From Longimicrobium sp. (GTDB lineage Bacteria; Gemmatimonadota; Gemmatimonadetes; Longimicrobiales; Longimicrobiaceae), in NCBI RefSeq assembly GCF_036388275.1, contig NZ_DASVSF010000008.1:1-64000 (forward strand): a stretch of 64,000 nucleotides of DNA, read 5' to 3'. The notes under the pieces are model-generated. The model saw only the letters and a list, made by a program, of their open reading frames with translations. It was not told where the DNA came from and searched no databases. The translations under genes were made by a program, and so were the position numbers. Shown piece by piece: positions 18,677 through 27,520 of the stretch; position 1 is the stretch's first letter, and each line of letters opens with the position of its first letter.

Positions 18677-20029
18677 ATGGCGGAGGTAACGGTAGTCGGC
18701 GGCGGGCTTTCGGGGTCGGAGGCGGCGTACCAGCTCGCCGAGCGCGGGCACGACGTCACCCTGTACGAGATGCGCCCGGTGCGCGGCACCCCCGCGCACA
18801 ACACCGAGCTGCTGGGCGAGATCGTCTGCTCCAACACCTTCAAGTCCGAAGACCCCCAGAACGCGCACGGACTGCTGAAGCTGGAGATGGACGCGCTCGG
18901 CATCGGCGGCTCGCTGCTGCTGGCCTGCGCCCGCGAATCGCGCATCCCCGGCGGCACCGCGCTCACCGTGGATCGCACCGAGTTCGCGGGGCGGATGACG
19001 GCGGCCATCGAGGCGCATCCCCGCATCCGCGTAGTGCGCGAAGAGATGCAGGCGCTTCCCGATGGCCCCGCCATCGTGGCCACCGGCCCGCTGACCTCCG
19101 ACGCGCTGTCCCAGTCCATCCGCGGCTCGCTGGGCGACCAGGGGCTGGCGTTCTTCGACGCCATCGCCCCCGTGGTCAGCGCCGAGTCGCTGGACATGGA
19201 CAAGCTCTTCTACGCCTCGCGCTGGGGGAAGGGCGGTGACGAGGACTACCTGAACGCGCCGATGGACCGCGAGCAGTACGAGGCGTTCATCCAGGCGCTG
19301 AACACCGGTGAGCCCTACGCGGGGCACGACTGGGAGAACGTGCCGTACTTCGAGGGGTGCCTGCCCATCGAGGTGATGGCCGGCCGCGGCGTCGACACGC
19401 TGCGCTTCGGGCCCATGAAGCCCGTGGGGCTGCCGGTGCCGTGGAACGATGGCAAGTGGGCGCACGCCGTCATCCAGCTGCGGCGCGAAGACCGGGCGGG
19501 GAACATGTGGAACCTGGTGGGCTTCCAGACCCGCCTGAAGATCCCGGAGCAGAAGCGCATCTTCCACACGATCCCGGGGCTGGAGAACGCCGAGTTCCTG
19601 CGCTGGGGCTCCATCCACCGCAACACGTACCTGAACTCGCCCGCGTGCCTGTCGCCGCACGGCTCGTTGCGCGACCGCCCCGAGCTGATCTTCGCCGGGC
19701 AGATCACCGGGGTGGAGGGCTACACCGAGTCCACCGCCGTGGGCATCCTGGCGGCCGCCAACCTGGACCGCGTGGTCCGCGGGCTGGAGCCGGCGGTTCC
19801 GCCCCCGACGACGATGATGGGCGGGCTGATGCGCTACCTGCGCGAGAGCGATCCCAAGCACTTCGCGCCGATGAACAGCAACTTCGGCCTGCTGGACCCG
19901 CTGGACGTGGTGGTCAAGAAGAAGGAATTGAAGCGCGAAAAGCTGGTGGAGCGCGCCCGCGCCGACTTCGCCGCGTGGATGGAGACGAACGGCATCACCG
20001 GCGGAGTAGAGGCGGCGGCGGCGCGATGA
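18677..20029 (+). CDS. trmFO: tRNA (uracil-54-C5)-methyltransferase, folate-dependent
   Basis: Flavoprotein that makes m5U54 in the T-loop of tRNA using methylenetetrahydrofolate and reduced FAD. The 450-aa protein begins MAEVTVVGGGLSGSEAAYQL (FAD dinucleotide fold, residues 7-19) and continues with LYEMRPVRGTPAHNTELLGEIVCSNTFKS, the characteristic TrmFO N-terminus. Later marks are YFEGCLPIEVMAGRGVDTLRFGPMKPVGL and AGQITGVEGYTESTAVGI. ATG 18677 has GAGGGGA upstream. The reading frame stays open for 132 bases upstream, but that stretch is repeat DNA. The stop overlaps the xerC ATG (ATGA). Confidence 0.97.
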   Translation: MAEVTVVGGGLSGSEAAYQLAERGHDVTLYEMRPVRGTPAHNTELLGEIVCSNTFKSEDPQNAHGLLKLEMDALGIGGSLLLACARESRIPGGTALTVDRTEFAGRMTAAIEAHPRIRVVREEMQALPDGPAIVATGPLTSDALSQSIRGSLGDQGLAFFDAIAPVVSAESLDMDKLFYASRWGKGGDEDYLNAPMDREQYEAFIQALNTGEPYAGHDWENVPYFEGCLPIEVMAGRGVDTLRFGPMKPVGLPVPWNDGKWAHAVIQLRREDRAGNMWNLVGFQTRLKIPEQKRIFHTIPGLENAEFLRWGSIHRNTYLNSPACLSPHGSLRDRPELIFAGQITGVEGYTESTAVGILAAANLDRVVRGLEPAVPPPTTMMGGLMRYLRESDPKHFAPMNSNFGLLDPLDVVVKKKELKREKLVERARADFAAWMETNGITGGVEAAAAR

Positions 20030-20973
20030 CGGACCGCGCGGACGCCGAGGCCCGGCGGGGGGGCGAGCTCGACGAGTTCCTTCGCTACGTGGCGCACGAG
20101 CGCGGCCTCTCGCCCCAGACGGTGCGGGCGTACGCGGACGACCTGCGCGAGTTCGGCGAGTTCCTGGACCGCTACTACGGTGCGCCCGAGTGGTCGTGGG
20201 GCGGGGTGGACCGCTTGGCGATCCGCTCGTGGATGGGCGACTGCGCCACCCGCCGCGGCCTGTCGCGCACCAGCATCGCGCGAAAGGTTTCGTCCGTCCG
20301 CTCGCTGTACCGCTTTCTTCACGTGGAGGGGCGGGTGGACGCCAACCCGGCCCGCGCGGTCCGCACCCCCAAGCGCGAGCGGCACCTTCCCGGGTTCCTG
20401 ACGCGCGACCAGATGGACGGGCTCTTCGAGACCGCGCAGATGCGCGCGGAGACGGGCGGGTTCCACGGGCTGCGCAACCTGGCGATCGTGGAGCTGTTCT
20501 ACTCGGCCGGGCTGCGCCTGTCGGAGCTGCAGGGGCTGAACGTGCCTGACGTGGACCTGGTCAGCGACCGGGTGCGGGTGATGGGCAAAGGGCGCAAGGA
20601 GCGCATCGTCCCTGTGGGACGCGTGGCGCTGCGGGCGATACGCGGGTACATCGGCGCGCGCGAGCAGGTGATCGCGGGAGCCACGCGGCCGGAGGGGCGG
20701 GCGATGTTCGTGGGGCAGACGGGCAAGCGCCTGTCGGTGCGGCAGATCCAGAACATCGTGGGCGAGTTCCTGCGCGGCGTCGCGGGCGAGACGGGGCTTT
20801 CCACGCACTCGCTGCGGCACAGCTTCGCCACGCACCTGCTGGACGCGGGCGCCGACCTCATGGCGGTGAAGGAGCTGCTGGGGCACGCCAGCCTGAGCAC
20901 CACGCAGATCTACACGCACACGTCCAAGGAGCGGTTGAAGGCGGTGTACCGGAAGGCGCACCCGCGGGCGTAG
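20026..20973 (+). CDS. xerC: Tyrosine recombinase XerC
   Basis: Site-specific recombinase (315 aa) that with a partner Xer protein resolves chromosome dimers at dif. The N-terminal SAM-like domain spans residues 15-115; the catalytic domain has Arg164 in YSAGLRLSELQGL, the Lys loop VMGKGRKERIVPVG, the HSLRHSFATHLLDAGADL box, the LGHASLSTTQIYTH box and the nucleophile Tyr296. The C-terminus KAVYRKAHPRA is XerC-like. The start overlaps trmFO. Position next to hslVU matches the codVWX arrangement of Bacillus, which supports the chromosomal Xer role over a mobile-element integrase. Confidence 0.93.
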   Translation: MTDRADAEARRGGELDEFLRYVAHERGLSPQTVRAYADDLREFGEFLDRYYGAPEWSWGGVDRLAIRSWMGDCATRRGLSRTSIARKVSSVRSLYRFLHVEGRVDANPARAVRTPKRERHLPGFLTRDQMDGLFETAQMRAETGGFHGLRNLAIVELFYSAGLRLSELQGLNVPDVDLVSDRVRVMGKGRKERIVPVGRVALRAIRGYIGAREQVIAGATRPEGRAMFVGQTGKRLSVRQIQNIVGEFLRGVAGETGLSTHSLRHSFATHLLDAGADLMAVKELLGHASLSTTQIYTHTSKERLKAVYRKAHPRA

Positions 20974-21026
20974 CAGAGGCCCCGGCCCTGCATGGGAGTC
21001 TATGTTCGGAGGAGCGCTCCAGAGCC

Positions 21027-21654
21027 TGTCATCCTGAGCCCCAAGCGCGCCGAACCGGCCGCAAACCGGACCCCGCGGGCGAAGGATCTAGCCGCGGGCA
21101 CGTACAAGCCGGGGCGCGGCAGCGGTCAGGGATGCCGAGGCCTCGGCTGCCGTGGGCCCTCACCCGGCCGCGCTGACACGCGTGCCACCCTCTCCCACAA
21201 ACAGCGTGGGAGAGGGGGTACACTTCGGGCCTGGGTGTGGGCAGGCAGGCCCGGTGCTCGGGCAGGCGCCCCCCAACCCCAACCCTTCCCCCGCAAACTG
21301 CGCGGGGGAAGGGAGCCAGTCGGGTGCGCGAGGCCAGCCGGAGTGCAGTTCAGGTCTCCCCCTCCCCTGCGCAGCGGGGGACGGGGGCCGGGGGGAGGGG
21401 GCTGCCGCGGCATGAGCGATCGCCCGTCGAATCTCGATCGAAGTTCCCCCCTCTCCCGGCGCAGTTTGCCGGGGGAGGGGCCGGGGGAGGGGCCCGCCCG
21501 AGGAATGCGCTGGGCCCAGGTCACGCGCCCGTCCGAGGCCCAAGGCCCCATGCCGCTGTCGCGCCCAAGTCGAGAAGTGGCGCCTGGCTAGATCCTTCGG
21601 CCCGCGGGGAGTGGTGTGCGGGCGAGCACGGCGCGCCTGGGCCTCAGGATGACA
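21027..21654. repeat. Composite intergenic repeat module, copy 2
   Basis: A 628-bp module collinear with copy 1: the left end TGTCATCCTGAGCCCCAAG, GAAGGATCTAGC at about 21083-21094, REP-like palindromes at 21188-21221, 21270-21313, 21355-21405 and 21445-21497, then TAGATCCTTCGG and the inverted right end GCCTCAGGATGACA. The stretch from GGTCTCCCCCTCCCCTGCG to GCCCGCCCGAGGAATGCG is almost the same in both copies. The module has no coding potential I can support. Confidence 0.8.
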
Positions 21655-21798
21655 GGCTGTGGGGCGCAGGCGCGGCCCAGCCCCCTCCGGCACGGCGTTC
21701 TCCCCTCTCCCGGCGCAGTTTGCCGGGGGAGGGGCCCCAAAGGTTGCGTAACCCCTGAAACCGCGCGACCTTGTGCGGGCGGACGCAGCCGGTCCGCC

Positions 21799-21826
21799 TT
21801 GAAACGACGTTCACGGCACGTACTCC
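21799..21826 (+). promoter_or_regulatory. Possible hslV promoter
   Basis: TTGAAA (21799-21804) is followed after 16 bases by TACTCC. The -35 is good, the -10 poor. The predicted start would lie about 20 bases before the hslV Shine-Dalgarno GGAGAT. No CIRCE or ROSE-type heat-shock element is apparent. Confidence 0.3.
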
Positions 21827-21851
21827 GTCTTTCGTACCGGTTTTTGGAGAT

Positions 21852-22394
21852 ATGGCAATCCCCACGTTCCACGCCACCACCATCCTGGCCGTTCGCCGCG
21901 ACGGCAAGATCGCGCTGGGCGGCGACGGCCAGGTGACCATGGGCGACGTCATCGCCAAGTCGTCGGCCACCAAGGTGCGCAAGCTCAAGGACGGCAAGGT
22001 GCTGGCGGGCTTCGCCGGCTCCGTGGCCGACGCGTTCACCCTGTTCGAGAAGTTCGAGGAAAAGCTGGAGCGTTACCCCGGCAACCTTTCCCGCGCGGCG
22101 GTGGAGCTGGCCAAGGACTGGCGCAGCGACCGCTACCTGCGCCGGCTCGAGGCGCTGCTGGCCGTGGCCGACCGCGAGAACCTGTACATGCTCAGCGGTA
22201 CCGGCGACGTCATCGCCCCCGACGACGACATCGTGGCCATCGGCTCGGGCGGAAGCTACGCCCTGGCCGCGGCGCGCGCGCTCAAGGAGCACTCGTCGCT
22301 CCCCGCCCCCGAGATCGTGCGCAAGGCGCTGGAGATCGCGGGCGAAATCTGCATCTACACCAACACCAACATCACCGTGCTGGAGCTGGACTGA
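21852..22394 (+). CDS. hslV: ATP-dependent protease HslVU, peptidase subunit
   Basis: Threonine protease subunit of HslVU (180 aa). The catalytic motif is TTILAVRRDGKIALGGDGQVTMGD. The nucleophile Thr9 follows a seven-residue propeptide after the initiator Met (MAIPTFHA), longer than the single Met in Escherichia coli and similar to the FHATT start of several Firmicutes-type HslV proteins. The rest (GFAGSVADAFTLFEKFE and the C-terminal CIYTNTNITVLEL) is typical. ATG 21852 has GGAGAT four bases upstream. It is cotranscribed with hslU 23 bases downstream. Confidence 0.95.
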   Translation: MAIPTFHATTILAVRRDGKIALGGDGQVTMGDVIAKSSATKVRKLKDGKVLAGFAGSVADAFTLFEKFEEKLERYPGNLSRAAVELAKDWRSDRYLRRLEALLAVADRENLYMLSGTGDVIAPDDDIVAIGSGGSYALAAARALKEHSSLPAPEIVRKALEIAGEICIYTNTNITVLELD

Positions 22395-22417
22395 CGGCGC
22401 GCTGGGAACTGAATAGG

Positions 22418-23911
22418 ATGTCGACGAACGAAACCGAGGTGAAGCCCGCGGAGGGCGAGGCCCAGGAGCCGCTCTGGCTGGACGAGATGACGCCCCGCCA
22501 GATCGTCGCCGAGCTCGACAAGTACATCGTGGGGCAGAACGCGGCCAAGAAGTCGGTGGCTATCGCGCTTCGCAACCGCTGGCGCCGCCAGCGCGTGGCC
22601 GAGGACCTGCGCGAGGAGATCGCCCCCAACAACATCATCATGATCGGCCCCACGGGCGTGGGAAAGACCGAGATCGCCCGGCGCCTGGCCCGGCTGGCCG
22701 GCGCGCCGTTCGTGAAGGTCGAGGCGTCCAAGTTCACCGAGGTGGGCTACGTGGGCCGCGACGTGGAGTCGATGGTGCGCGACCTGGTGGACGTGGCCGT
22801 GAACATGGTGAGGACCGAGCGCGAGGACGAGGTGCAGGACGAGGCCGAGAAGCGGGTGGAAGACCGCCTGCTGGACCTGCTGATCCCCCCCGCCGAGTCG
22901 CAGACCGCTCCCGCCGCCGGCGCGCCCGCCGGTGACGGCGACAAGAAGGAGCGCGTGTGGTTCGCCACGCCCGCTGGCCAGGCGGAGCCGGTGGAGGACG
23001 TGGCCGGCCGCGAACGGCGCGAGCGCACCCGCGAGAAGTTCCGCCAGCTGCTGCGCGACGGCAAGCTGGAGGAGCGCGAGGTGGAGGTGGAGGTCAGCCA
23101 GAGCATGCCCGTGGAGAACATGATGATTCCCATGGGTGGCGGCATGGATGGCGGCGGCATGGACGGCAACCTGATGGACATGCTGCAGGATTGGCTTCCC
23201 AAGAAGACCAAGCGCCGCCGGGTGAGCGTGGCCGAGGCGCGCCGCATTCTGCTGCAGGACGAGCTCGACAAGCTCGTGAACATGGACGAGGTGGTGAACG
23301 AGTCGCTCGACCGCGTGGAAGACATGGGGATCATCTTCCTGGACGAGATCGACAAGATCGCCGGCGAGCGCGGCGCGGCGGGCGGGCCCGACGTGTCGCG
23401 CGAGGGAGTGCAGCGCGACCTGCTTCCCATCGTCGAGGGCTCCACGGTGCAGACCAAGTACGGGATGGTGCGCACCGACCACGTGCTGTTCATCGCCGCG
23501 GGCGCCTTTCACGTCAGCAAGCCGTCGGACCTGATCCCCGAGCTGCAGGGCCGCTTTCCCATCCGGGTGGAGCTGAGCAGCCTGACGCAGGACGACTTCG
23601 TCCGCATCCTGCAGGAGCCCAAGAACGCCCTGGTGTCGCAGTACCGCGCGCTGGCCGCGGCCGACGGGGCGGAGCTGGTGTTCACCGACGACGGCGTGCG
23701 CGAGGTGGCGCGCACCGCGGCGCAGCTGAACGAGCGGATGGAGAACATCGGCGCGCGGCGGCTTCACACCGTGCTCACCACGCTGCTGGAAGACGTGATG
23801 TTCGACCTTCCCGACATGGCCGAAAAGCACATCGTTGTGGATGCCGAGCGTGTCCGCAACCGCCTGAAGGACATCGTCGAGGACGAGGACCTGCGCAAGT
23901 ACATCCTCTAG
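22418..23911 (+). CDS. hslU: ATP-dependent protease HslVU, ATPase subunit
   Basis: AAA+ unfoldase (497 aa) that feeds substrates to HslV. MTPRQIVAELDKYIVGQ marks the start of the conserved region; Walker A GPTGVGKT is at about residues 77-84 and Walker B GIIFLDEIDK at about 305-314. Between them the intermediate (I) domain contains an insert with a Met/Gly-rich run (MIPMGGGMDGGGMDGNLM, about 229-246). The C-terminus EDEDLRKYIL supplies the tail that inserts into HslV. At 497 aa it is longer than the E. coli protein, mainly through the I-domain. Confidence 0.96.
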   Translation: MSTNETEVKPAEGEAQEPLWLDEMTPRQIVAELDKYIVGQNAAKKSVAIALRNRWRRQRVAEDLREEIAPNNIIMIGPTGVGKTEIARRLARLAGAPFVKVEASKFTEVGYVGRDVESMVRDLVDVAVNMVRTEREDEVQDEAEKRVEDRLLDLLIPPAESQTAPAAGAPAGDGDKKERVWFATPAGQAEPVEDVAGRERRERTREKFRQLLRDGKLEEREVEVEVSQSMPVENMMIPMGGGMDGGGMDGNLMDMLQDWLPKKTKRRRVSVAEARRILLQDELDKLVNMDEVVNESLDRVEDMGIIFLDEIDKIAGERGAAGGPDVSREGVQRDLLPIVEGSTVQTKYGMVRTDHVLFIAAGAFHVSKPSDLIPELQGRFPIRVELSSLTQDDFVRILQEPKNALVSQYRALAAADGAELVFTDDGVREVARTAAQLNERMENIGARRLHTVLTTLLEDVMFDLPDMAEKHIVVDAERVRNRLKDIVEDEDLRKYIL

Positions 23912-23918
23912 CGTGCCC

Positions 23919-23954
23919 CCGCCGCCCCGGTCTCGCGCCGGGGCGGCGGCTTTC
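23919..23954 (+). terminator. hslU terminator
   Basis: CCGCCGCCCCGG and CCGGGGCGGCGG form a perfect 12-bp stem around a seven-base loop, ending in CTTTC, eight bases after the hslU stop. Confidence 0.75.
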
Positions 23955-23971
23955 ATCCCGCAGCCATCGAA

Positions 23972-24799
23972 ATGAAGTTCCTTCGCCTGCTCCTGCCGGC
24001 CCTGCTGCCGCTGGCCGCGTGCGCTCCCGGCGCGCGCGCCGGCGTGCTGGGGGTGTACGACCCGGACTCGTTCGTCGAGGGCAACGCCGAACGCTTCGCG
24101 GGCTGCCACGATGGCCGCCGCTTCGTCCGCGACTGCGCGCACCTGGCCGACACGCTCGTTGCCGGCGAGGAGCTGCCGGGCGTGGATTCGGCGGGCCGGC
24201 CCGCGCGGGTGCGCGTGGCACAGGTGCGGCCCACGCGCGCGGACCAGTACGAGGCGGCGTACCTCGCCGGGCTGGTGCCGTCCGGCACCGCCGCTGCCGG
24301 TCCCGTGCTCTTCTGGCGCCCCGGCCCGCCGCTGCACGCCGTCATGGCCGCCCCCGTCGCGCTGGACTCTGCGGGGATGGCCCTGCTGCGTGCCGAGGCG
24401 CTGCGGCTGTATGGGGCCGCGGAGCAGCAGCGTGCCCCCGGCGACCGCGCCGAGGCGGTGGAGCTGGGCACCCCGCTGGCGCTGGGCGTGGAGGGCGAGG
24501 CGAGCCTAGTGGTGCAGTGGCCGGCGCAGTTGGCGTACGGAACCGGGCGAGACCGGCGGGCGTCGCTCTTCTTCGTCTACGATCCGGTGCAGCGGCGGGT
24601 GGTGCGCGGCCTCTTCGGGCATCCCGAGTGGGGGCCCGTGGATCCCGCGCTGATCCGGGCGGTGCAGCCGGTGACGTTCTTTCGCCTGGGAACCGACCCC
24701 GCCGTGTACTTCCTGGCCCGCGAGGCGGGGCCGTGGGAGCACATCGGCTTCGGGATTTATGAGATGCGCAGCGGCCGGGCGGTGCTGGGCGTGCCCTGA
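23972..24799 (+). CDS. Hypothetical lipoprotein
   Basis: Unrecognised 275-aa lipoprotein. The signal peptide MKFLRLLLPALLPLAAC ends in lipobox LAAC with Cys17. The body has no repeats or obvious motifs and only two further Cys (residues about 45 and 55, in a CHDGRRFVRDC pattern that could form a disulfide). The C-terminus includes the aromatic stretch AYGTGRDRRASLFFVYDP. It stands alone between the hslU terminator and a bidirectional hairpin. Function unknown; an outer-membrane-anchored protein is the safest statement. Confidence 0.7.
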   Translation: MKFLRLLLPALLPLAACAPGARAGVLGVYDPDSFVEGNAERFAGCHDGRRFVRDCAHLADTLVAGEELPGVDSAGRPARVRVAQVRPTRADQYEAAYLAGLVPSGTAAAGPVLFWRPGPPLHAVMAAPVALDSAGMALLRAEALRLYGAAEQQRAPGDRAEAVELGTPLALGVEGEASLVVQWPAQLAYGTGRDRRASLFFVYDPVQRRVVRGLFGHPEWGPVDPALIRAVQPVTFFRLGTDPAVYFLAREAGPWEHIGFGIYEMRSGRAVLGVP

Positions 24800-24859
24800 G
24801 CCCGCCCGGTGTCGTGGGCCCTTGCACCGCCGATCCTTTCCGCACCAAGCGGACAATCG

Positions 24860-24896
24860 AAAGCCCCGCGCCTCATCTCTCGAGGCGCGGGGCTTT
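24860..24896. terminator. Bidirectional terminator
   Basis: A 15-bp stem (AAAGCCCCGCGCCTC and GAGGCGCGGGGCTTT) with A-tract and T-tract flanks, lying between convergent genes, so it can stop transcripts from both sides. Confidence 0.85.
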
Positions 24897-24920
24897 TCGG
24901 GCGCGTGCGACGGACGGCCG

Positions 24921-25340
24921 TCAGTCGGGGAAGGTGATGCTTCCGCCGAGTTCCGGGTGCCCGCCGGTGATCAGGTCGACGATGCCCGTCATCTCGGCGC
25001 CGATCACGTCCACGCGGTGAAGCACCGAGCGGCTGTGGGCGTAGTCGAAGTACAGGGCGACGGCTTCTTCGTGCGCCGGGTTGAACTCGATGACCTTCTG
25101 GTCCATCCGCGTGCGCAAGTCGTCGCAGATCAGGTGCACCGCGCTGCGCACCCGGCGCTGCTCGTCGAGCGTGTCGATGCTGAAGTCGCCCGTCAGCCGG
25201 GGGAGCAGCAGCTCCACGTGGGCCACGCCTTCGGCCGGCGCGGAGACCGGGCTCGTGGAGGAGGCCTCGGCCGCCGTGACGATGGCCTCGCCTCCCGAGG
25301 ACAGCGCACGCAGCTCTTCGAAGTTGCAGTGAAGGATCAT
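24921..25340 (-). CDS. Hypothetical protein
   Basis: A 139-aa soluble protein of unknown family. The start ATG at 25340 is set by a strong GGAGGAG about five bases upstream; the frame stays open much further 5', but nothing there looks coding. The sequence is acidic, with an Ala/Ser/Pro-rich patch near residues 20-40, then a predicted beta/alpha region containing HVELLLPRLTGDFSIDTLDEQ, and a C-terminus ending GGSITFPD. No membrane segment or signal peptide. It lies alone on the minus strand, 283 bases from the end of purK. Confidence 0.6.
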   Translation of the reverse strand: MILHCNFEELRALSSGGEAIVTAAEASSTSPVSAPAEGVAHVELLLPRLTGDFSIDTLDEQRRVRSAVHLICDDLRTRMDQKVIEFNPAHEEAVALYFDYAHSRSVLHRVDVIGAEMTGIVDLITGGHPELGGSITFPD

Positions 25341-25623
25341 GGGCTCCTCCGCAGGTCGTTTCCCACCTCGAAACAAGGCAAGCGGCGGGCCAGATGGGCC
25401 TCGCGTCAGCAAGCCGTTCCGATGTATGTCTTTACGCCGCTGGGGCGCATTTGTTTCAGGGTGCCGGGCGCGGCAGACCCGTGCCGTTCCGGGGACATCT
25501 CCGGCAACCGTGTCCCCGCGTGGGAACACCTGCCGGCGGTGGAGGGTGGGTTTCGCGTAACCAGATGGCGGAGCCGTTCCCTACTATTGCCACCGTGAAG
25601 GCTGGGGCGCAAGGGCCGCAGGT

Positions 25624-26790
25624 TCACCCGTGGCGGGTGGCGGCTTCCCATGCCCGCAGCACCCGCCCGGCCGCTTCGTCCACGTCGCCAGCCAGGGACG
25701 TCAGGTGGCCCATCTTGCGGCCCGGGCGCGCCGCACCCTTGCCGTACAGGTGAAGCGACGTTTCGGGCACCCGCAGCGCGTCGGCGACGCCCGCGCGGCC
25801 CAGCCCGGTGCCCGCGTCCTCGCCCATCAGGTTCACCATGGCCGCGGGGCGCAGCAGGGCGGGGGACCCCAGCGGCAGCCCGCAGACGGCGCGCAGCTGC
25901 TGCTCGAACTGCGACACCCCGCACGCCTCGATCGTGTGGTGGCCGGAGTTGTGGGGGCGCGGGGCAATCTCGTTCACCAGGATGCGCCCGTCCGCATCCA
26001 CGAACATCTCCACCGCCAGCAGGCCCACGACGCCCAGCCCCTCGGCCAGGGCAGTGGCGACGCGCATGGCTTCCGCGGCGATCTCGTCCGAGACGCGCGC
26101 GGGGCAGCGGGTAAGGTGAAGGATGCCGCCGCGGTGCTCGTTCTCAGCAACGGGAAAGCACGCCGTTTCGCCCGTCGCGGAGCGGGCGCAGATGACGGAC
26201 ACCTCCATCCGGAAGCTCACCATCGCCTCCAGGATGAACTCGCTTCCCATCGCCGAAACCGCGTTCCACGCATTGTCCACGTCGCCCGCGCCGCGGATTA
26301 CCGCCTGGCCCTTCCCATCGTATCCCATCCGCGCCGTCTTCAGGATGGCCGGCGCGCCGATCTCGCGTAGCGCCTCATCCAGCTCCTGGCGCGTGCCCAC
26401 GGCGCGGTACTCCGCGGTCAGCACGCCCAGCCGGCGCGCCGCGTCCTTTTCCCTCACGCGGTGCTGCGCCACCTCGAGCACGCCTGGCCCGGGACGGACG
26501 GGGACGATGCGCTCCATCTCGCGCAGCGTGGCCACGTCGGCGTTCTCCCACTCCAGCGTCACCACGTCCGAGAGGCGGGCCAGCTCCAGGCAGGCGTCCA
26601 GGTCCTCGAAGGGCGCGCGGACATGGCGGTCGCAGAACTGCGCGGCGGGCGTGTCCTCGCCGGGGTCCAGGACCACGACGCGATACCCCATCCGCCGCGC
26701 CTCGAGCGCGAACATCCGGCCGAGCTGGCCTCCGCCCACCATCCCCAGCGTGGCGCCGGGAAGGAACGGGGCCGCGGCGTCCGCCGTCAT
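25624..26790 (-). CDS. purK: N5-carboxyaminoimidazole ribonucleotide synthase
   Basis: ATP-grasp enzyme (388 aa) that carboxylates AIR to N5-CAIR in purine synthesis. The nucleotide-fold glycine motif GMVGGGQLGRMF is at residues 16-27. Further marks are ILKTARMGYDGKGQAVI (ATP-binding), EAMVSFRMEVSVICARSATG, and VNEIAPRPHNSGHHTIEAC, the C-terminal catalytic segment of PurK. ATG 26790 overlaps the purE stop (ATGA), so purE-purK form a coupled pair in the order seen in most bacteria. Confidence 0.96.
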   Translation of the reverse strand: MTADAAAPFLPGATLGMVGGGQLGRMFALEARRMGYRVVVLDPGEDTPAAQFCDRHVRAPFEDLDACLELARLSDVVTLEWENADVATLREMERIVPVRPGPGVLEVAQHRVREKDAARRLGVLTAEYRAVGTRQELDEALREIGAPAILKTARMGYDGKGQAVIRGAGDVDNAWNAVSAMGSEFILEAMVSFRMEVSVICARSATGETACFPVAENEHRGGILHLTRCPARVSDEIAAEAMRVATALAEGLGVVGLLAVEMFVDADGRILVNEIAPRPHNSGHHTIEACGVSQFEQQLRAVCGLPLGSPALLRPAAMVNLMGEDAGTGLGRAGVADALRVPETSLHLYGKGAARPGRKMGHLTSLAGDVDEAAGRVLRAWEAATRHG

Positions 26791-27281
26791 TGTGCGGCCT
26801 CCGCGGGGTCGCGGAGCGCATCCTCCGCCATCCGCTCCGCGTACGCCTTGAGCTTTTCTCGAATCGACGCGTCGTGGCTGCCCAGGATGCGCGCCGCCAG
26901 CAGCCCCGCGTTGGCCGCGCCCGCCTTGCCGATGGCGACCGTGGCGACAGGCACGCCCTTGGGCATCTGGACGATGGAAAGCAGCGAGTCCAGCCCGTTG
27001 AGGGTGGACGAGAGCACGGGGACGCCGATGACGGGGAGCACGGTCTTGGCGGCCGTCATCCCCGGGAGGTGCGCGGCGCCGCCGGCCCCGGCGATGATCA
27101 CCTGGATGCCGCGGCCCTCGGCCTGTTCGGCGTAGCGGAACATCAGGTCGGGGGTGCGGTGCGCGGAGACGACCCGCATCTCGTGCGCGATCCCCAGCTC
27201 GTCCAGGACGCGCGCGGCCTCCTGCATGGTCTCGCGGTCCGAGCGGCTTCCCATGATGATGCCCACGCGCGGCTGATTCAC
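26787..27281 (-). CDS. purE: N5-carboxyaminoimidazole ribonucleotide mutase
   Basis: Class I PurE (164 aa), isomerises N5-CAIR to CAIR. Conserved marks: GIIMGSRSD at residues 7-15, MRVVSAHRTPD with the catalytic His, and IIAGAGGAAHLPGM. I chose GTG 27281, which has AGGACAGGA just upstream and yields the usual length; the frame also allows a start at 27356, but that would add 25 residues with no family similarity. It is upstream of and overlaps purK. Confidence 0.93.
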   Translation of the reverse strand: MNQPRVGIIMGSRSDRETMQEAARVLDELGIAHEMRVVSAHRTPDLMFRYAEQAEGRGIQVIIAGAGGAAHLPGMTAAKTVLPVIGVPVLSSTLNGLDSLLSIVQMPKGVPVATVAIGKAGAANAGLLAARILGSHDASIREKLKAYAERMAEDALRDPAEAAQ

Positions 27282-27520
27282 GTTCCTGTCCTGGCGGTAG
27301 ATGGGTCCACGGTCCGTCTGCGGCCCGGAAGGTAGCGCGCAGGCGCGGACGCGCAACCGTCCGGTCTTCGCTTCGACATCTCCGCGCTGATCGGTTTATT
27401 CCGTCCGGGTACCGGCATCAACCCCCGGGCTGAGAGCGCGTTGACGGGCGCGCGGTAGCTTGATCGTGACGGTGCGCGGCAGGGCTGCGCGCCGCGCTCA
27501 CTCCCGCCAGAGAGATACCG

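Larger units (their letters stand above)
20974..21851. other. 878-bp gene-free interval between xerC and hslV
   Basis: Contains the second composite repeat module (21027-21654), one further palindrome at about 21707-21735, and the presumed hslV promoter region. No supported gene. It separates hslVU from xerC, which are usually contiguous in the equivalent Firmicutes operon, so the repeat probably split the ancestral cluster. Confidence 0.65.

Noticed and set aside
20026..20973. Phage or integron integrase
   Set aside because: The neighbours (trmFO, hslVU) and the XerC-like C-terminus point to the housekeeping recombinase; no attachment site or cassette is nearby.
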